A stretch of DNA of 19,895 nt from Taibaiella helvus_B (GCA_040392805.1 JBEBVI010000028.1:1-19895), one strand, 5' to 3'; positions 8,601 to 16,441 are shown, counted from the first letter of the stretch. Numbers and translations are program-made. The notes: generated by a model not told the origin, from the sequence alone.

Positions 8601-8852
8601 GGTGGATACCATTTTCGTCAGCCTTTCGGTGTACCATATTGAGCCACAGCTTGTATTACGATAACACATACTCACTTCATTGGCTTCGGGAAATCCGCTA
8701 CAGGCTGCATAATATTTGTAATAAAAGCGATAGGTGGAATCGTTAACATACTTATATGTGAGCTCTCCACCCATAGCCGGCCCGATGCTGTATGCAACCG
8801 AACCGAGCATCAGCTGTATGATCGTCAATAGAATCAAACTCCTGCTTATCAT
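5682..8852 (-). CDS. Large secreted Ig-like protein with type B T9SS (CHU_C) tail
   Basis: This 1056-residue protein is predicted to be exported and then moved across the outer membrane by the T9SS. Residues 1-22 are a signal peptide. The N-terminal part (about 28-300; GGELTYKYVNDSTYRFYYKYYAACSG) is like that of many gliding-motility-associated Bacteroidota proteins. Ig-like repeats follow at about 415-515, 750-805, 805-885 and 885-962; two of them carry a paired-cysteine SCLxCDT motif (455-461 and 847-853). Residues about 525-747 appear to be an inserted domain related to the N-terminal domain of the two type A proteins in this window. The tail (966-1056) is a CHU_C domain: IPTAFSPNGDGNNDVFKI, FNRWGKEVY, NGWDG and final GDVTLVR. 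It is probably the last gene of an operon. An adhesive or surface role is likely; the ligand is unknown. Confidence 0.88.
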   Translation of the reverse strand: MISRSLILLTIIQLMLGSVAYSIGPAMGGELTYKYVNDSTYRFYYKYYAACSGFPEANEVSMCYRNTSCGSIWYTERLTKMVSTPDGKPNGQVTDPGCAGQTNSCNDINSTNEMYREWWYTGVVTIKACSKWIFSVNIYERDRDFISNLQIQPPWDHNLYVEATIDNVAARRQSSPYFTVSAPVDACAGSPFRYNGGVVDPDGDSLVYKIIQPRSATADLFVVCAGYPPIDMPFSGAQYNLTNNPLETGNTFSLNPNTGDISFTPVGAQAPYIALLVEKYRNGVLIGTIMRDWRMQIKNCSTPPTYVNIDPSSLSGGTLTRDTIFACGNTELNFCFNAGSTAAGTLKVSDNSKMVLEGATVTYQNQGTSDIKGCVTWIPPAGDVGFRYFVVRVKDSVCGPNSAPVIQTYKIPVMVRAGTELLTKDTFVCAGTGVKLYASGGTRFNWSASPQSDFSCLQCDTTIVTPRADVTKYTVTSNLTNGCKSTDTFTLYIDRSSFIIASPDTVVLCDGGEYVMLDAEAGGAKPLKTIACGPYSPVSDKGLTNIQIAQTTNNSFSNNVHYTWAEYWGPFYQYYKTQKMQIIIRKDELKHEGMKPGTLQRLALNFANFKEGMPPINPTFENVKIAMRCTDKLEFVSPSHSEFEIGLTEVFTAPSVTLKPGWNEFEFTIPYDYDTTKNLIVQFCYSGVNPQYMGYYNNKDSMLPIYYITTPYRASLWAGQTSAGTACSANLGSVVADRRRPDIRFSYTELPETDFKYTWSPAKGMDNPGAASTGVFAEKTTWYTVSTVGRSGCTFKDSVLVYVAEKDFAIDPAESIVCDGEVVRITGTGGYTYTWFNDDYTRPEGFSCLVCDTPNIKAPLGENFYKVIVADFYGCSDTLDASIQVKPIPLTRILNNDTTIGYGQSVQLFVEGAAYYLWSPMESLNNPAIASPVATPDKSTLYIVSGFDPDGCVVKDSVWVRISGGEEVFIPTAFSPNGDGNNDVFKIENLKHQRILSFSIFNRWGKEVYKAGLGQNGWDGTFKGAPAPMDTYFYHIALALTDGSTKVYRGDVTLVR

Positions 8853-8992
8853 CTCAAAAAATTTTATTCGTTCTACTGTTATGTCCTGCCCGTTTCCGGC
8901 AGTGCATCTGTTTAAAAAAAATGATGGTGAAAGGTAAAATAGTAAATGTACTATTGACCATTACCACACCTGTACATAAACACACATACTCA
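8853..8992 (-). other. Intercistronic gap with weak hairpins
   Basis: The 140 bases between the 859- and 1056-residue protein genes hold an AT-rich hairpin (8938-8944 with 8949-8955, seven perfect pairs) and a 5-bp GC stem (8886-8890 with 8898-8902). Neither is followed by a good T-run in the right place. No full TAnnTTTG box is present; the nearest, TACCTTTC, lacks the final G. Read-through from the upstream gene is therefore likely. Confidence 0.4.
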
Positions 8993-11572
8993 TTACCGCA
9001 CGATAGTAAGATTGCCCGTATAGCGCTCCCGGCGCTGCCCATTCATATCTACTTCAATCACATAGATATAAGCACCCTGAGGCTGATCCTTACCATTGAA
9101 GCGCCCATCCCAGCCTCTTCCGTCTGCAGCTGATGTTTCAAAAAGCTTCTGACCCCATCTATTGAAGATTTGCATCCTGAACCCTGTTACGGAAGAAGAA
9201 AAGAGCTGTCTGGGGAAGAAGTAATCGTTATAGCCATCATCGTTAGGACTGAAAACATTGGGTATATCTATGTAGCAATTCTTACGCACTGTTATGGACT
9301 CGAAGGTGGAGCAACCTTCCTTTGATGTCAGGGTCAGCTTATAAGTACCGGCGTCATATACCTTTATCTCCGGCGTAGTTGCACCGGTATTCCATTCGTA
9401 TGCTACACCGGGCTGCCCGTCATGAAGATTGGAAAGCATGATAAATTCCCCGTTAAGGCAGATACCCGAATCAGAGCCCAGGTTCACAAGTGGAGCGGAA
9501 GCCACATACACCATTTTAGCAAGATCCTGTTCCGGACAAATCCTGAAGTTCGCCGTCAGCGTTATATGCTTCAGCCCCGGCATCTCATAGGCGTGTTCTA
9601 TCTGCTGCCCGGTACCTGAAAAGGTTACGTTATCGCCAAGCGACCACTTATATGCAGACAGGGTAGCATTGTTGCCGGGTTGGGAAGAAAAACGAATACT
9701 CGTACCGGTGCAAACCGTATCTCTGTCGGAAGTAAGCGTAACGTTTACAATATCATCAACGGTAATGCTCCTACTGAACGTATCGGCACATCTTGTCCCG
9801 TAAGCCACCAGCACGACATCATACACTCCGGCATTTACATAATTATGTGAGGGATTGCGGTTCACATCTGTAGTACCGTCGCCCCAATACCAGGTCTGGT
9901 TAACGTAATAAGGATCAGAAGTATTGGCAAAGGAGATATCCTGCCTGATACATACCAACGTATCGGCCTCAAAGGATACGTTATAAATATCAGTGCCTAT
10001 TACGATCTCGTGTTTTGATGAGCAGCTCTTTTCGGAAACCACTTCAAGTATATAAGTACCCGGCGGTACACCTGATAGCGTATCGCCGGTACCCACTACT
10101 TTTCCGGATGCATCTCTCCAGGTAAAGGTGTAGGCCAGCGTGTCACCCGGGGCTTTGGAAACCGCAGCAAATCCGCTTGCCCCGGACTGACAGCTGTTTG
10201 CAATAAAAACAGAAGGTAACGATACTTCAAAAGAATCGACATTATACGAACAAGGGCTGGTATAGTAACTTACCCAATAGATGCCGGATTCCTTCACCAC
10301 GTGATCTTTACCTTCCGCACCATCGCTCCATCTGTAGGTCCAACCGTCAGAATCAGATGCCGATAACATTACACTGTTTTCAAAGCATGCATCTGTAACC
10401 TTACTGAAGGTGGACAGGGTATCTTTACTAAAACTGAATTCGGGAACCTGGTTAGGCAACCCCGAATGTATATGTGTTCCGGAGGCCAGCTTAATTATAT
10501 TAGGCGTATAGTTGCAGGCAAGTCCAGGTAAATTAGGCGCATTAATAGTGCCTAAAGCATTATCCTGCGACTTAAGATAAATCTTACCATCCGGGCCCAG
10601 CCGCATACCTGACATCGTTGCATCCCCGATCCGGATTTCGGATGCTTTAATTACTGCAGGGTTGTTTGAGGTAAGATCCCACTGGTACAGGTATTGGAAA
10701 CCGGCTGTTGCATATAGTTTTGAGTTATCCGGAGAAAAAGCAACACCATAACCACCAAAGCCAGGTAATAACGAGATGGGATTAGAAGCCAGGCCGGTAG
10801 TAATATCAAAATCAAACAACATGGTGCCATCATTTCCACCGCCGAAAACGTAGCATTTGGTTGCAGCCAGTTTTTTACCATCGGGAGAAACCGCAAGACA
10901 GCCGGTGAATTCCTGCCTTATGCCCACATTCGACACAACCGGCTCTTTTTTTACAACGGAAAAATCTATCTCATATGCTTTTATCTTAGCATCTACCGAA
11001 CAACAGAGCACCCATATATTACAACGATCCCCTACTACGGCTGTCATCCGCTCGGAAAGTGCGGAATCAATAAAAATACCCTTCTGCCCGGGAACAACAT
11101 CTCCCAGGCCGCCATTAAGCGTCATGTCTACAATACTGTAATAGAGCCTCCCGGCCATACCTACGCCATTTTGCTCCATAGAGGTAAGGGAGAAGACATA
11201 GTATTTGGTCGTATCTCCGGGCATCGGTATAATAAGTGTTCCCTGCGAAGCGCTGGAGGTAACAGAATAGCCTGTAGTACTGGTCACACCGGTAAGTTCA
11301 GATCCGTTAGGCATACGCTTATGCGTCCTGTCCCATATAAAACTGCCTTCGGTGTAGAACAAGAGGTTTCCGTTAACATCACATACTGAGGCATTGCCCT
11401 CACCAAACCCTTCAATAGCCGACTGGAAAGGAACGGGAGTGCCGCTCCTGAAATCGAGGCCGGCATGAAACCCGAACACCCACTGGCTCTCATGCTTCTG
11501 CTGCGCCCACAGGCATCCCCAAAAACCAAATAATACAGTTAAAAGAGTACTCTTCACGTATCCAACTTTCAT
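8993..11572 (-). CDS. Secreted beta-propeller/PKD protein with type B T9SS (CHU_C) tail
   Basis: This 859-residue protein has a signal peptide (1-23, cleavage near WA|QQ). Residues about 28-375 form a WD40/lactonase-like beta-propeller of a Bacteroidota type, with WVFGFHAGLDF, DVNGNLLFYTEG, MPNGSEL, VSPDGKKLAA and VAFSPDNSKLYAT. Ig-like segments follow, then two PKD domains, one with WYWGDGT (561-567) and HNYVNAGVYDV (576-586), the other with YKWSLGD (641-647) and HAYEMPGLKHI (660-670). A further Ig-like segment precedes the CHU_C sorting domain (765-859): IPNVFSPNDDGYNDYF, FNRWGQKLF, RGWDGRFNG and final GNLTIVR. No enzyme active site is visible, so a structural or adhesive surface role is more likely. 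It starts 111 bases after the 1132-residue gene with no promoter box between, which suggests co-transcription. Confidence 0.88.
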   Translation of the reverse strand: MKVGYVKSTLLTVLFGFWGCLWAQQKHESQWVFGFHAGLDFRSGTPVPFQSAIEGFGEGNASVCDVNGNLLFYTEGSFIWDRTHKRMPNGSELTGVTSTTGYSVTSSASQGTLIIPMPGDTTKYYVFSLTSMEQNGVGMAGRLYYSIVDMTLNGGLGDVVPGQKGIFIDSALSERMTAVVGDRCNIWVLCCSVDAKIKAYEIDFSVVKKEPVVSNVGIRQEFTGCLAVSPDGKKLAATKCYVFGGGNDGTMLFDFDITTGLASNPISLLPGFGGYGVAFSPDNSKLYATAGFQYLYQWDLTSNNPAVIKASEIRIGDATMSGMRLGPDGKIYLKSQDNALGTINAPNLPGLACNYTPNIIKLASGTHIHSGLPNQVPEFSFSKDTLSTFSKVTDACFENSVMLSASDSDGWTYRWSDGAEGKDHVVKESGIYWVSYYTSPCSYNVDSFEVSLPSVFIANSCQSGASGFAAVSKAPGDTLAYTFTWRDASGKVVGTGDTLSGVPPGTYILEVVSEKSCSSKHEIVIGTDIYNVSFEADTLVCIRQDISFANTSDPYYVNQTWYWGDGTTDVNRNPSHNYVNAGVYDVVLVAYGTRCADTFSRSITVDDIVNVTLTSDRDTVCTGTSIRFSSQPGNNATLSAYKWSLGDNVTFSGTGQQIEHAYEMPGLKHITLTANFRICPEQDLAKMVYVASAPLVNLGSDSGICLNGEFIMLSNLHDGQPGVAYEWNTGATTPEIKVYDAGTYKLTLTSKEGCSTFESITVRKNCYIDIPNVFSPNDDGYNDYFFPRQLFSSSVTGFRMQIFNRWGQKLFETSAADGRGWDGRFNGKDQPQGAYIYVIEVDMNGQRRERYTGNLTIVR

Positions 11573-11587
11573 TGTTATTTAATTAAG

Positions 11588-11622
11588 TGAACCCCGCATT
11601 GCCAGATGGCCCGCGAGGTTCA
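11588..11622 (-). other. Intercistronic hairpin upstream of the 859-residue protein gene
   Basis: An imperfect stem pairs 11588-11597 with 11613-11622 (9 of 10 positions), with an inner GCC/GGC pair set (11601-11603 with 11608-11610). On the minus strand it is followed by CTTAATTAAAT rather than a T-run, so it is not a good terminator. It lies 15 bases upstream of the next start codon and could influence mRNA stability or translation. Confidence 0.4.
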
Positions 11623-11683
11623 TTATTTAACCCGAGCACAAACCCATATAAGCCCCGATCAGTATTACTATCATCGACTATAA

Positions 11684-14600
11684 CTATCTTATCACTACTT
11701 TCCTCGTCAGCTTCAGGCCTTCCGCTTCGATACTTATAAAATAGAGACCTCTGCTATAGTTACTCAGATCAAGTTTTGTACGGATGTTGCCATTCAATGG
11801 TGTTACCCTCTGCTCTTCTATTACACGTCCCTCAATGTTCGCTACCTTAAGCATTGCCGAAGAGGCAGTAATACCGGAGCTATGCAGATCAACCTTACCT
11901 GTGGACGGATTAGGGAATATTTCCATCAATAAGCCTGCTATATTGCCCGGCTCGTTTACCGTAACCGGCTCCGCTTTCTTAAACAGCACCTTAAAGTCAA
12001 GCGTATGTCCGGACACATAGGTACCGCAGGCCTCATCAGAAGGGATATTGGCAGTAGTATCATTATTAACGATCAATCTCAATCCGGTTTCCGTGTTCAA
12101 TACCGCATCGGAAGGGATCTGTATATTACCTGTTTTGTGCCAGGTCGTTTTTCCGGAAATATCAGAATAGACCCGCTCATCCGGAATATCATATTTGCCG
12201 TTAGCATTATAATCTATAAACAATGTAATCTTAGCATCGGCATGTTCATTTCTCAGAATAGTATGATCAAGGATAAAGTTATACGTACTGTCCACATACA
12301 ATTCCGTTGCAGGGAGATCAGTATGGTCAGAATATTTTTTATCTGCAGTAGCATTATTTAAATGCCCTCCGGTCAAAGGAAGATCTATTGAGCCGAATTT
12401 AAGCGAACCGATATCACTGCTGTCCGCAAGACCTGCAAATCCGCCTGTAGCGTAACTGGGGCAATAACACAACACGTTTTCGTCTATCTTAATGGAGTCA
12501 CTGAAGAAGAAGGTTTTGTTGTATTCGCACTCATACCTCACGCGGTAGTACACCGCCCCGGCAAACTCTTCTTTAATGCTCTTCATTCCGTCTGTTCCGG
12601 TCACATCCAGCCAATTATGACCATCAGTTGAATGCTGCCAGTTACTTTTCAATAAGCCGGAAGTGGAATCAGCGCCCACATTGGTCAATGTAAACCAGTA
12701 GCCGGGACATAAAGAAGCTGCAGTGGTCACAATACTACCGGCTTCCTCGGTTCCCATGCAGGGTAAAGCGCTTATATTAACCAGGTAATCCTCTGTTTCG
12801 CCATAGCCATAAGATCCGCACGGACCTATTCCAGTACTATCCCAGGTATCATCATTAGTTACGATCCTTAACCTGGTAATACCTAACTCAGCCTCCTTAG
12901 GTACTTTAAATTCAAACGAGTCGACATATACCAAAGCTTCCTTCATACGATAGAATATTCTTTCACCCGGTTCAAATTCACCATTCCGGTTATAATCAAT
13001 ATATACCGCCGACTGGGATTCCGGCATTACGGGCCACGCCCATGATCCGTTTGACGTAAAGAAAGTAAGATTAACCTTATAGCTGCTGTCCAGGAAAAGA
13101 TCGGCAGGTTTCAGGTTACTGAAATCGGAATAGTGCTTGTTGGCTTCCAGGTTAGCGGTAGCCGGTAAAGGATTACCATTATCCAATAAGATCTTACCAC
13201 CGGGCAGCGTACTGATCTTTACATTTCCGAGATTAATACCGGTACTCGAGACCGTAGAAGCAGATCCGCAATAACAATTGTAAACAGGTTTCAACGTAAC
13301 CAAACGCGGCTCTGTGGTATCACTTTCCCCGGTAGAAACGCAGGTAACGATACAGCGGAACCAGGTATCTTCATCAATAGAAGTTGTAGGATGCTCTATA
13401 TTACCACCCGGTACATCAAGCCATTTGATACCATCATTTGTTTTCTGCCAGAGCCAGGCAAGTCCGCCATTTTTGGAAGAGCCGGACAGGGACAGTGTCA
13501 AACCTTCACCTTTACAGGCAGACAACGTATCTACCACTCCTGCCGACGGCTGTTCCTTACAAGCCGGGTAGATATGCAGGTTATCAATACCCATATCAAA
13601 GTCGCCGGATTGATAAGAAATACTATGCCCCTCGAACCTGATAATCGTATTAGGCGATACGGAATTAAAAGGTGCAACTATGGTTTGCCAGGCGGCAGAT
13701 CGCACACCTTGTGCATCCAGGCTGGCCAGTGTATCGAAAGTAGCGCCATCATCTACAGAGAGTAATACATACAGGAAAGAAAGTCCTTCTGAGGTCTTGT
13801 TATAATAATCAAACCGGAGTTCATTTGCTCCCTGACCTTCACAATTAAGGTGCAGGTTAAGGCTGCCGTTCTTCTTTGCTTTCGAGCTTTGGAAACGTGC
13901 AGAGTGGGCACCTGTTGAGCTCACCGGTGCGTAATAATAAGGAGCAACATCTTCTTCCCATTTTGCCGTAGCGCCCTGGTCTTCCCGCCTCCAGGAAGAA
14001 ATACCGGTAGGCGGTAAAGCCGACCAGCAGCTATCCGGCACATCGGATGTGCCGCACTTGCTGATCCAGCTCTCGAAATCCTGGCTGTAAGGCAGACGGG
14101 AGTATACAGGGCTGCCTGTCGTATAAATACGGGTAACATTGCTCACTGAGCTTTGCCCCGTAGCGGCACAGGTAAGCTGCACACGGTAATCAACATATTT
14201 TACATTCTGAACAGATACGGTATAACCGGTTCTGTTTCCCTGTCCGGGTACATTGCCCCAGGCACCGCCATCTACAGAGTTTTGCCACTGTATTTTAACA
14301 TCCGATTGCGGTGCATTCACCAACTCCATAAATACCGGCAACCACGGACAAGAGGTTAAAGAGCCGGATGGTGTAATTACACCCGTTACCGGGGAGCCTG
14401 TACAAGCTGTCGGCGCACGGAAGGACATTTTAATATTGGCCACAGCCGGTTCGCCACCATAGCCACCTTTATATACACCACATAAGGAAGTAGTTGCGGT
14501 TGCCGTGTACCAGCTATTGGGCGAACCATCACTCAAGTACGACACATTTATAGTCCCTGACATTTTCTTGGCACTGGAACTGGTCGGGTCAGCACAGAAG

Positions 14601-15082
14601 TCAAGCAAAATATTGTCTGTTCCGTTCCAGTAAAAAGGAGTTTGAAATTTAATCCAGCTCCACCCTATTACAGGCATATAAGATGCAATACTTGCCACTG
14701 TTGTCATATTAACAGATATAAAAGAGTCTAATGACTCACGAGAAGTATTCTGAGCCTTTACCCCGAAATTAGGGATTGCTCCTTCGGGTAAGCTTTTTAC
14801 ATCCAAAGCAATGGAATCTAATAATTTGGGACCTGTAATACCTGCTGCTTTAAGCCGTGCAGCCGTATAGAGCATCTGAGTGTGCACATTATTCTTTGCA
14901 GCAGAATAAGTCCCATAAGTGATCGGGTTAGAGCTCATCCAGTCATCTGTACCGGATCCAAAGGTAATTATCTGTGCCCGGGTTGTGGATAGCCCGAATA
15001 TAAACAGGGCACTTAAAGTGATATACAATCTACATACTCGTATAAAATGAGGCATACACATAAAAAGGGACTTAGTTACCAT
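11684..15082 (-). CDS. Secreted GEVED-domain protein with type A T9SS tail (paralog 2)
   Basis: This 1132-residue protein has a signal peptide ending near residue 36 (TTRA|Q). Domains in order: an N-terminal beta domain found in T9SS cargo (about 45-222), an Ig-like segment (230-320), a MAM/jelly-roll-like domain (330-507; PYSQDFESW, SWRREDQGA, DMGIDNLHIYP), an Ig-like domain (510-600; WLWQKTNDGIKW, FRCIVTC), GEVED domain 1 (603-772; IDYNRNGEFEPGE, GETEDYLV), an Ig-like segment, GEVED domain 2 (872-1035; IDYNANGKYDIPDE), and a type A tail (about 1050-1132; EIFPNPSTGKV, SRGLYFISI). GEVED 2 ends in GHTLDF instead of GETEDY, a change its paralog at 16442 lacks. The first ATG is called; Met8 and Met10 are alternatives. 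It is the first gene of a probable three-gene operon, with a TAGCTTTG box and a shared inverted repeat upstream. Function is probably surface binding. Confidence 0.9.
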   Translation of the reverse strand: MVTKSLFMCMPHFIRVCRLYITLSALFIFGLSTTRAQIITFGSGTDDWMSSNPITYGTYSAAKNNVHTQMLYTAARLKAAGITGPKLLDSIALDVKSLPEGAIPNFGVKAQNTSRESLDSFISVNMTTVASIASYMPVIGWSWIKFQTPFYWNGTDNILLDFCADPTSSSAKKMSGTINVSYLSDGSPNSWYTATATTSLCGVYKGGYGGEPAVANIKMSFRAPTACTGSPVTGVITPSGSLTSCPWLPVFMELVNAPQSDVKIQWQNSVDGGAWGNVPGQGNRTGYTVSVQNVKYVDYRVQLTCAATGQSSVSNVTRIYTTGSPVYSRLPYSQDFESWISKCGTSDVPDSCWSALPPTGISSWRREDQGATAKWEEDVAPYYYAPVSSTGAHSARFQSSKAKKNGSLNLHLNCEGQGANELRFDYYNKTSEGLSFLYVLLSVDDGATFDTLASLDAQGVRSAAWQTIVAPFNSVSPNTIIRFEGHSISYQSGDFDMGIDNLHIYPACKEQPSAGVVDTLSACKGEGLTLSLSGSSKNGGLAWLWQKTNDGIKWLDVPGGNIEHPTTSIDEDTWFRCIVTCVSTGESDTTEPRLVTLKPVYNCYCGSASTVSSTGINLGNVKISTLPGGKILLDNGNPLPATANLEANKHYSDFSNLKPADLFLDSSYKVNLTFFTSNGSWAWPVMPESQSAVYIDYNRNGEFEPGERIFYRMKEALVYVDSFEFKVPKEAELGITRLRIVTNDDTWDSTGIGPCGSYGYGETEDYLVNISALPCMGTEEAGSIVTTAASLCPGYWFTLTNVGADSTSGLLKSNWQHSTDGHNWLDVTGTDGMKSIKEEFAGAVYYRVRYECEYNKTFFFSDSIKIDENVLCYCPSYATGGFAGLADSSDIGSLKFGSIDLPLTGGHLNNATADKKYSDHTDLPATELYVDSTYNFILDHTILRNEHADAKITLFIDYNANGKYDIPDERVYSDISGKTTWHKTGNIQIPSDAVLNTETGLRLIVNNDTTANIPSDEACGTYVSGHTLDFKVLFKKAEPVTVNEPGNIAGLLMEIFPNPSTGKVDLHSSGITASSAMLKVANIEGRVIEEQRVTPLNGNIRTKLDLSNYSRGLYFISIEAEGLKLTRKVVIR

Positions 15083-15105
15083 TAAACAATTATCGTATAT
15101 AATGT

Positions 15106-15113
15106 CAAAGCTA
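15106..15113 (-). promoter_or_regulatory. -7 promoter element (TAGCTTTG) of the 1132-residue protein gene
   Basis: On the minus strand this reads TAGCTTTG, a full TAnnTTTG match 23 bases before the ATG. A TTTA at a spacing of 17 may serve as the -33 element. The inverted repeat at 15136-15151 ends 22 bases upstream of this box. Confidence 0.6.
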
Positions 15114-15131
15114 TCGCTTTACGGAGGCTGT

Positions 15132-15155
15132 AAACAGAGTATTACTACTCTATTT
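15132..15155. promoter_or_regulatory. Inverted repeat, predicted operator (copy B)
   Basis: AGAGTA (15136-15141) and TACTCT (15146-15151) pair around four bases. After one mismatch, three more A/T pairs extend the stem. On the minus strand, AATAGAGTAGTAATACTCT (15136-15154) is identical at 18 of 19 positions to the site upstream of the 1114-residue paralog. The centre lies 34 bases upstream of the -7 box centre, the same as in the other copy, which places it near -41 from the inferred transcription start. Confidence 0.6.
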
Positions 15156-15207
15156 TAAAATTAAATCAATTTTCATCGTAACCTATAACATAAAATCAAG
15201 TTCTTTA

Positions 15208-15247
15208 TAAGAAAAGGGCTGCCGGTATTCTCGAACAGCCCTTTTTT
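15208..15247 (-). terminator. Intrinsic terminator downstream of the glycine-zipper lipoprotein gene
   Basis: AAAAGGGCTG (15212-15221) pairs perfectly with CAGCCCTTTT (15236-15245) around a 14-base loop. On the minus strand the stem ends in TTTT and is followed by CTTAT. On the plus strand six T end the element, so it could work in both directions. It lies about 145 bases past the lipoprotein stop and separates that transcript from the next promoter. Confidence 0.75.
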
Positions 15248-15390
15248 ATCAATAATTAATTGAAAGTACATTCATTGGAAATTCCAACACCTTATCCTTC
15301 CATTCTATTAAAAGGTTTTTTTAGAACTATAATAAGTATAGGCCCAATTATCAAATTGATTTTATTCTAATTAATTCCTCCAATAATTTT

Positions 15391-16287
15391 TTATTGGAAA
15401 AAATCGCTACACCAAAACTGTACACCATATCTGGCAGTAGCCATTACAATTAATACTTGCTCTTTCTCTATACTTGTCAAACTGGTCATAGCATTAACTG
15501 CATCCTCGGCATCAACCGAATAGTCCACAAAATCTTGAACACTCCCATATAGTGATGCCTCTAAACAATCAAAGTAAGTTGACAATACAGATAATACATT
15601 TGAACTAACTCCAAATTCAGCAGCCCTGGTATTTAAGTCCATGCTGGAGGTAGCATCTATTATCGTCATAAGTGTATCGCACGAGCCTAACGTAAAGGCC
15701 GCAGTATCGCTTTGTCGAATAAGATATCTACTAGCAAAATATGTAACACAATAATTATAACATTTACCAAGCTCATAACGAAAATATCCTTGACTAGCAT
15801 AATAGCCTTGGAAGTCAACAAGCATCTTATTAATACAAGTATAATGGCCTGCCCCAATAGCATCATATGGATTATTAGAATTAGAGGATGGACTATAATC
15901 CGGTTCGGTAGGAGGGGCAGCGGGAGGCGGAGTTCCTTTTCCAGCTTCCTTTATACTTCCATTAACACCTCCAATTACAGCCCCTATAATTGCCCCAGCT
16001 ATTGCCCCTACTCCTGTCGCGTCACCTAATGTAGCACCTGATGATGCACCTCCAAGGGCACCCATAAGATCGGCACTCACTACCCGAAGCACCTTCGAGC
16101 TAATAATAGGTAAGAGAGCAAAACCTTCTGGTTGTACACCATTTTTATTCTCCGAAATTTTCTTAAGATAGGCAGCAGAAATTGCCTGTACACTCTTATC
16201 AAGCTTTTTAGAATCGCCCGTACCCTCTTTTTTACATGCGGTAATAACCACCGTTAAGATTAAAAATGTTGCAAATAATTTTTTCAT
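15391..16287 (-). CDS. Glycine-zipper lipoprotein of unknown function
   Basis: I do not recognise the family. The 298-residue product begins with a lipoprotein signal peptide (LTVVITAC, Cys18) followed by KKEG. A helical lysine-rich segment (about 26-50) leads to a strongly hydrophobic glycine-rich segment (76-110) with repeated GxxxG spacing (GAIAGAIIGAVIGGVNG, 94-110), which could insert in or associate within a membrane. A proline-rich linker (119-133) joins a C-terminal domain (about 140-298) with six cysteines (151, 176, 180, 203, 241, 293). The DNA is much richer in A+T than its neighbours: bases 15721-15780 are 27% G+C, against 55% at 17341-17400. It lies between two paralogous secreted-protein genes, 154 bases after the upstream one. 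Possible roles include a membrane-active effector or an envelope structural protein; neither is shown. Confidence 0.82.
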   Translation of the reverse strand: MKKLFATFLILTVVITACKKEGTGDSKKLDKSVQAISAAYLKKISENKNGVQPEGFALLPIISSKVLRVVSADLMGALGGASSGATLGDATGVGAIAGAIIGAVIGGVNGSIKEAGKGTPPPAAPPTEPDYSPSSNSNNPYDAIGAGHYTCINKMLVDFQGYYASQGYFRYELGKCYNYCVTYFASRYLIRQSDTAAFTLGSCDTLMTIIDATSSMDLNTRAAEFGVSSNVLSVLSTYFDCLEASLYGSVQDFVDYSVDAEDAVNAMTSLTSIEKEQVLIVMATARYGVQFWCSDFFQ

Positions 16288-16441
16288 ATTTTAATTTTAA
16301 AAGCATCTCTTTACAAAATGTAGGTTAGACGCACAAACCCCTTTTAACTAAAAAAATAACCATATTGGAAGAACCATTAGAATTTATTCATAACTGTATT
16401 TTATATTTAATTTAAATAAGCTAACCAACCTAATCAGCTCA
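16288..16441 (-). other. AT-rich gap between the 1114-residue gene and the lipoprotein gene
   Basis: These 154 bases are very AT-rich. No stem followed by a T-run is seen after the upstream stop codon; the T-run on the minus strand near 16350-16357 lacks a stem. A TACATTTTG sequence (minus strand, about 16313-16321) resembles a -7 box with one extra base. Whether the lipoprotein has its own promoter or is read through from the upstream gene is open. Confidence 0.35.

Larger units (their letters stand above)
15083..15390. other. Intergenic region with promoter, operator and terminator
   Basis: These 308 bases hold the promoter box and inverted repeat of the 1132-residue protein gene and the terminator of the lipoprotein gene, listed separately. 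The remainder (about 15248-15390) is AT-rich with no open frame of note. A small AT stem (15379-15386 with 15391-15398) overlaps the lipoprotein stop codon. Confidence 0.6.

Noticed and set aside
11661..11670. Possible third copy of the shared inverted repeat (AGTATTACTA) upstream of the 859-residue gene
   Set aside because: Only the core matches, the centre is three bases shorter, and no -7 box lies 22-34 bases downstream, so it is probably chance similarity.
15712..16029. 105-codon plus-strand frame opposite the glycine-zipper lipoprotein
   Set aside because: It is antisense to a gene with a clear signal peptide and lipobox, and the translation shows only isoleucine, serine and threonine-rich low-complexity sequence.
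16345..16375. T-run on the minus strand after the 1114-residue gene as a terminator
   Set aside because: The sequence before it contains direct rather than inverted repeats (AACCAT twice), so no stable stem precedes the T-run.
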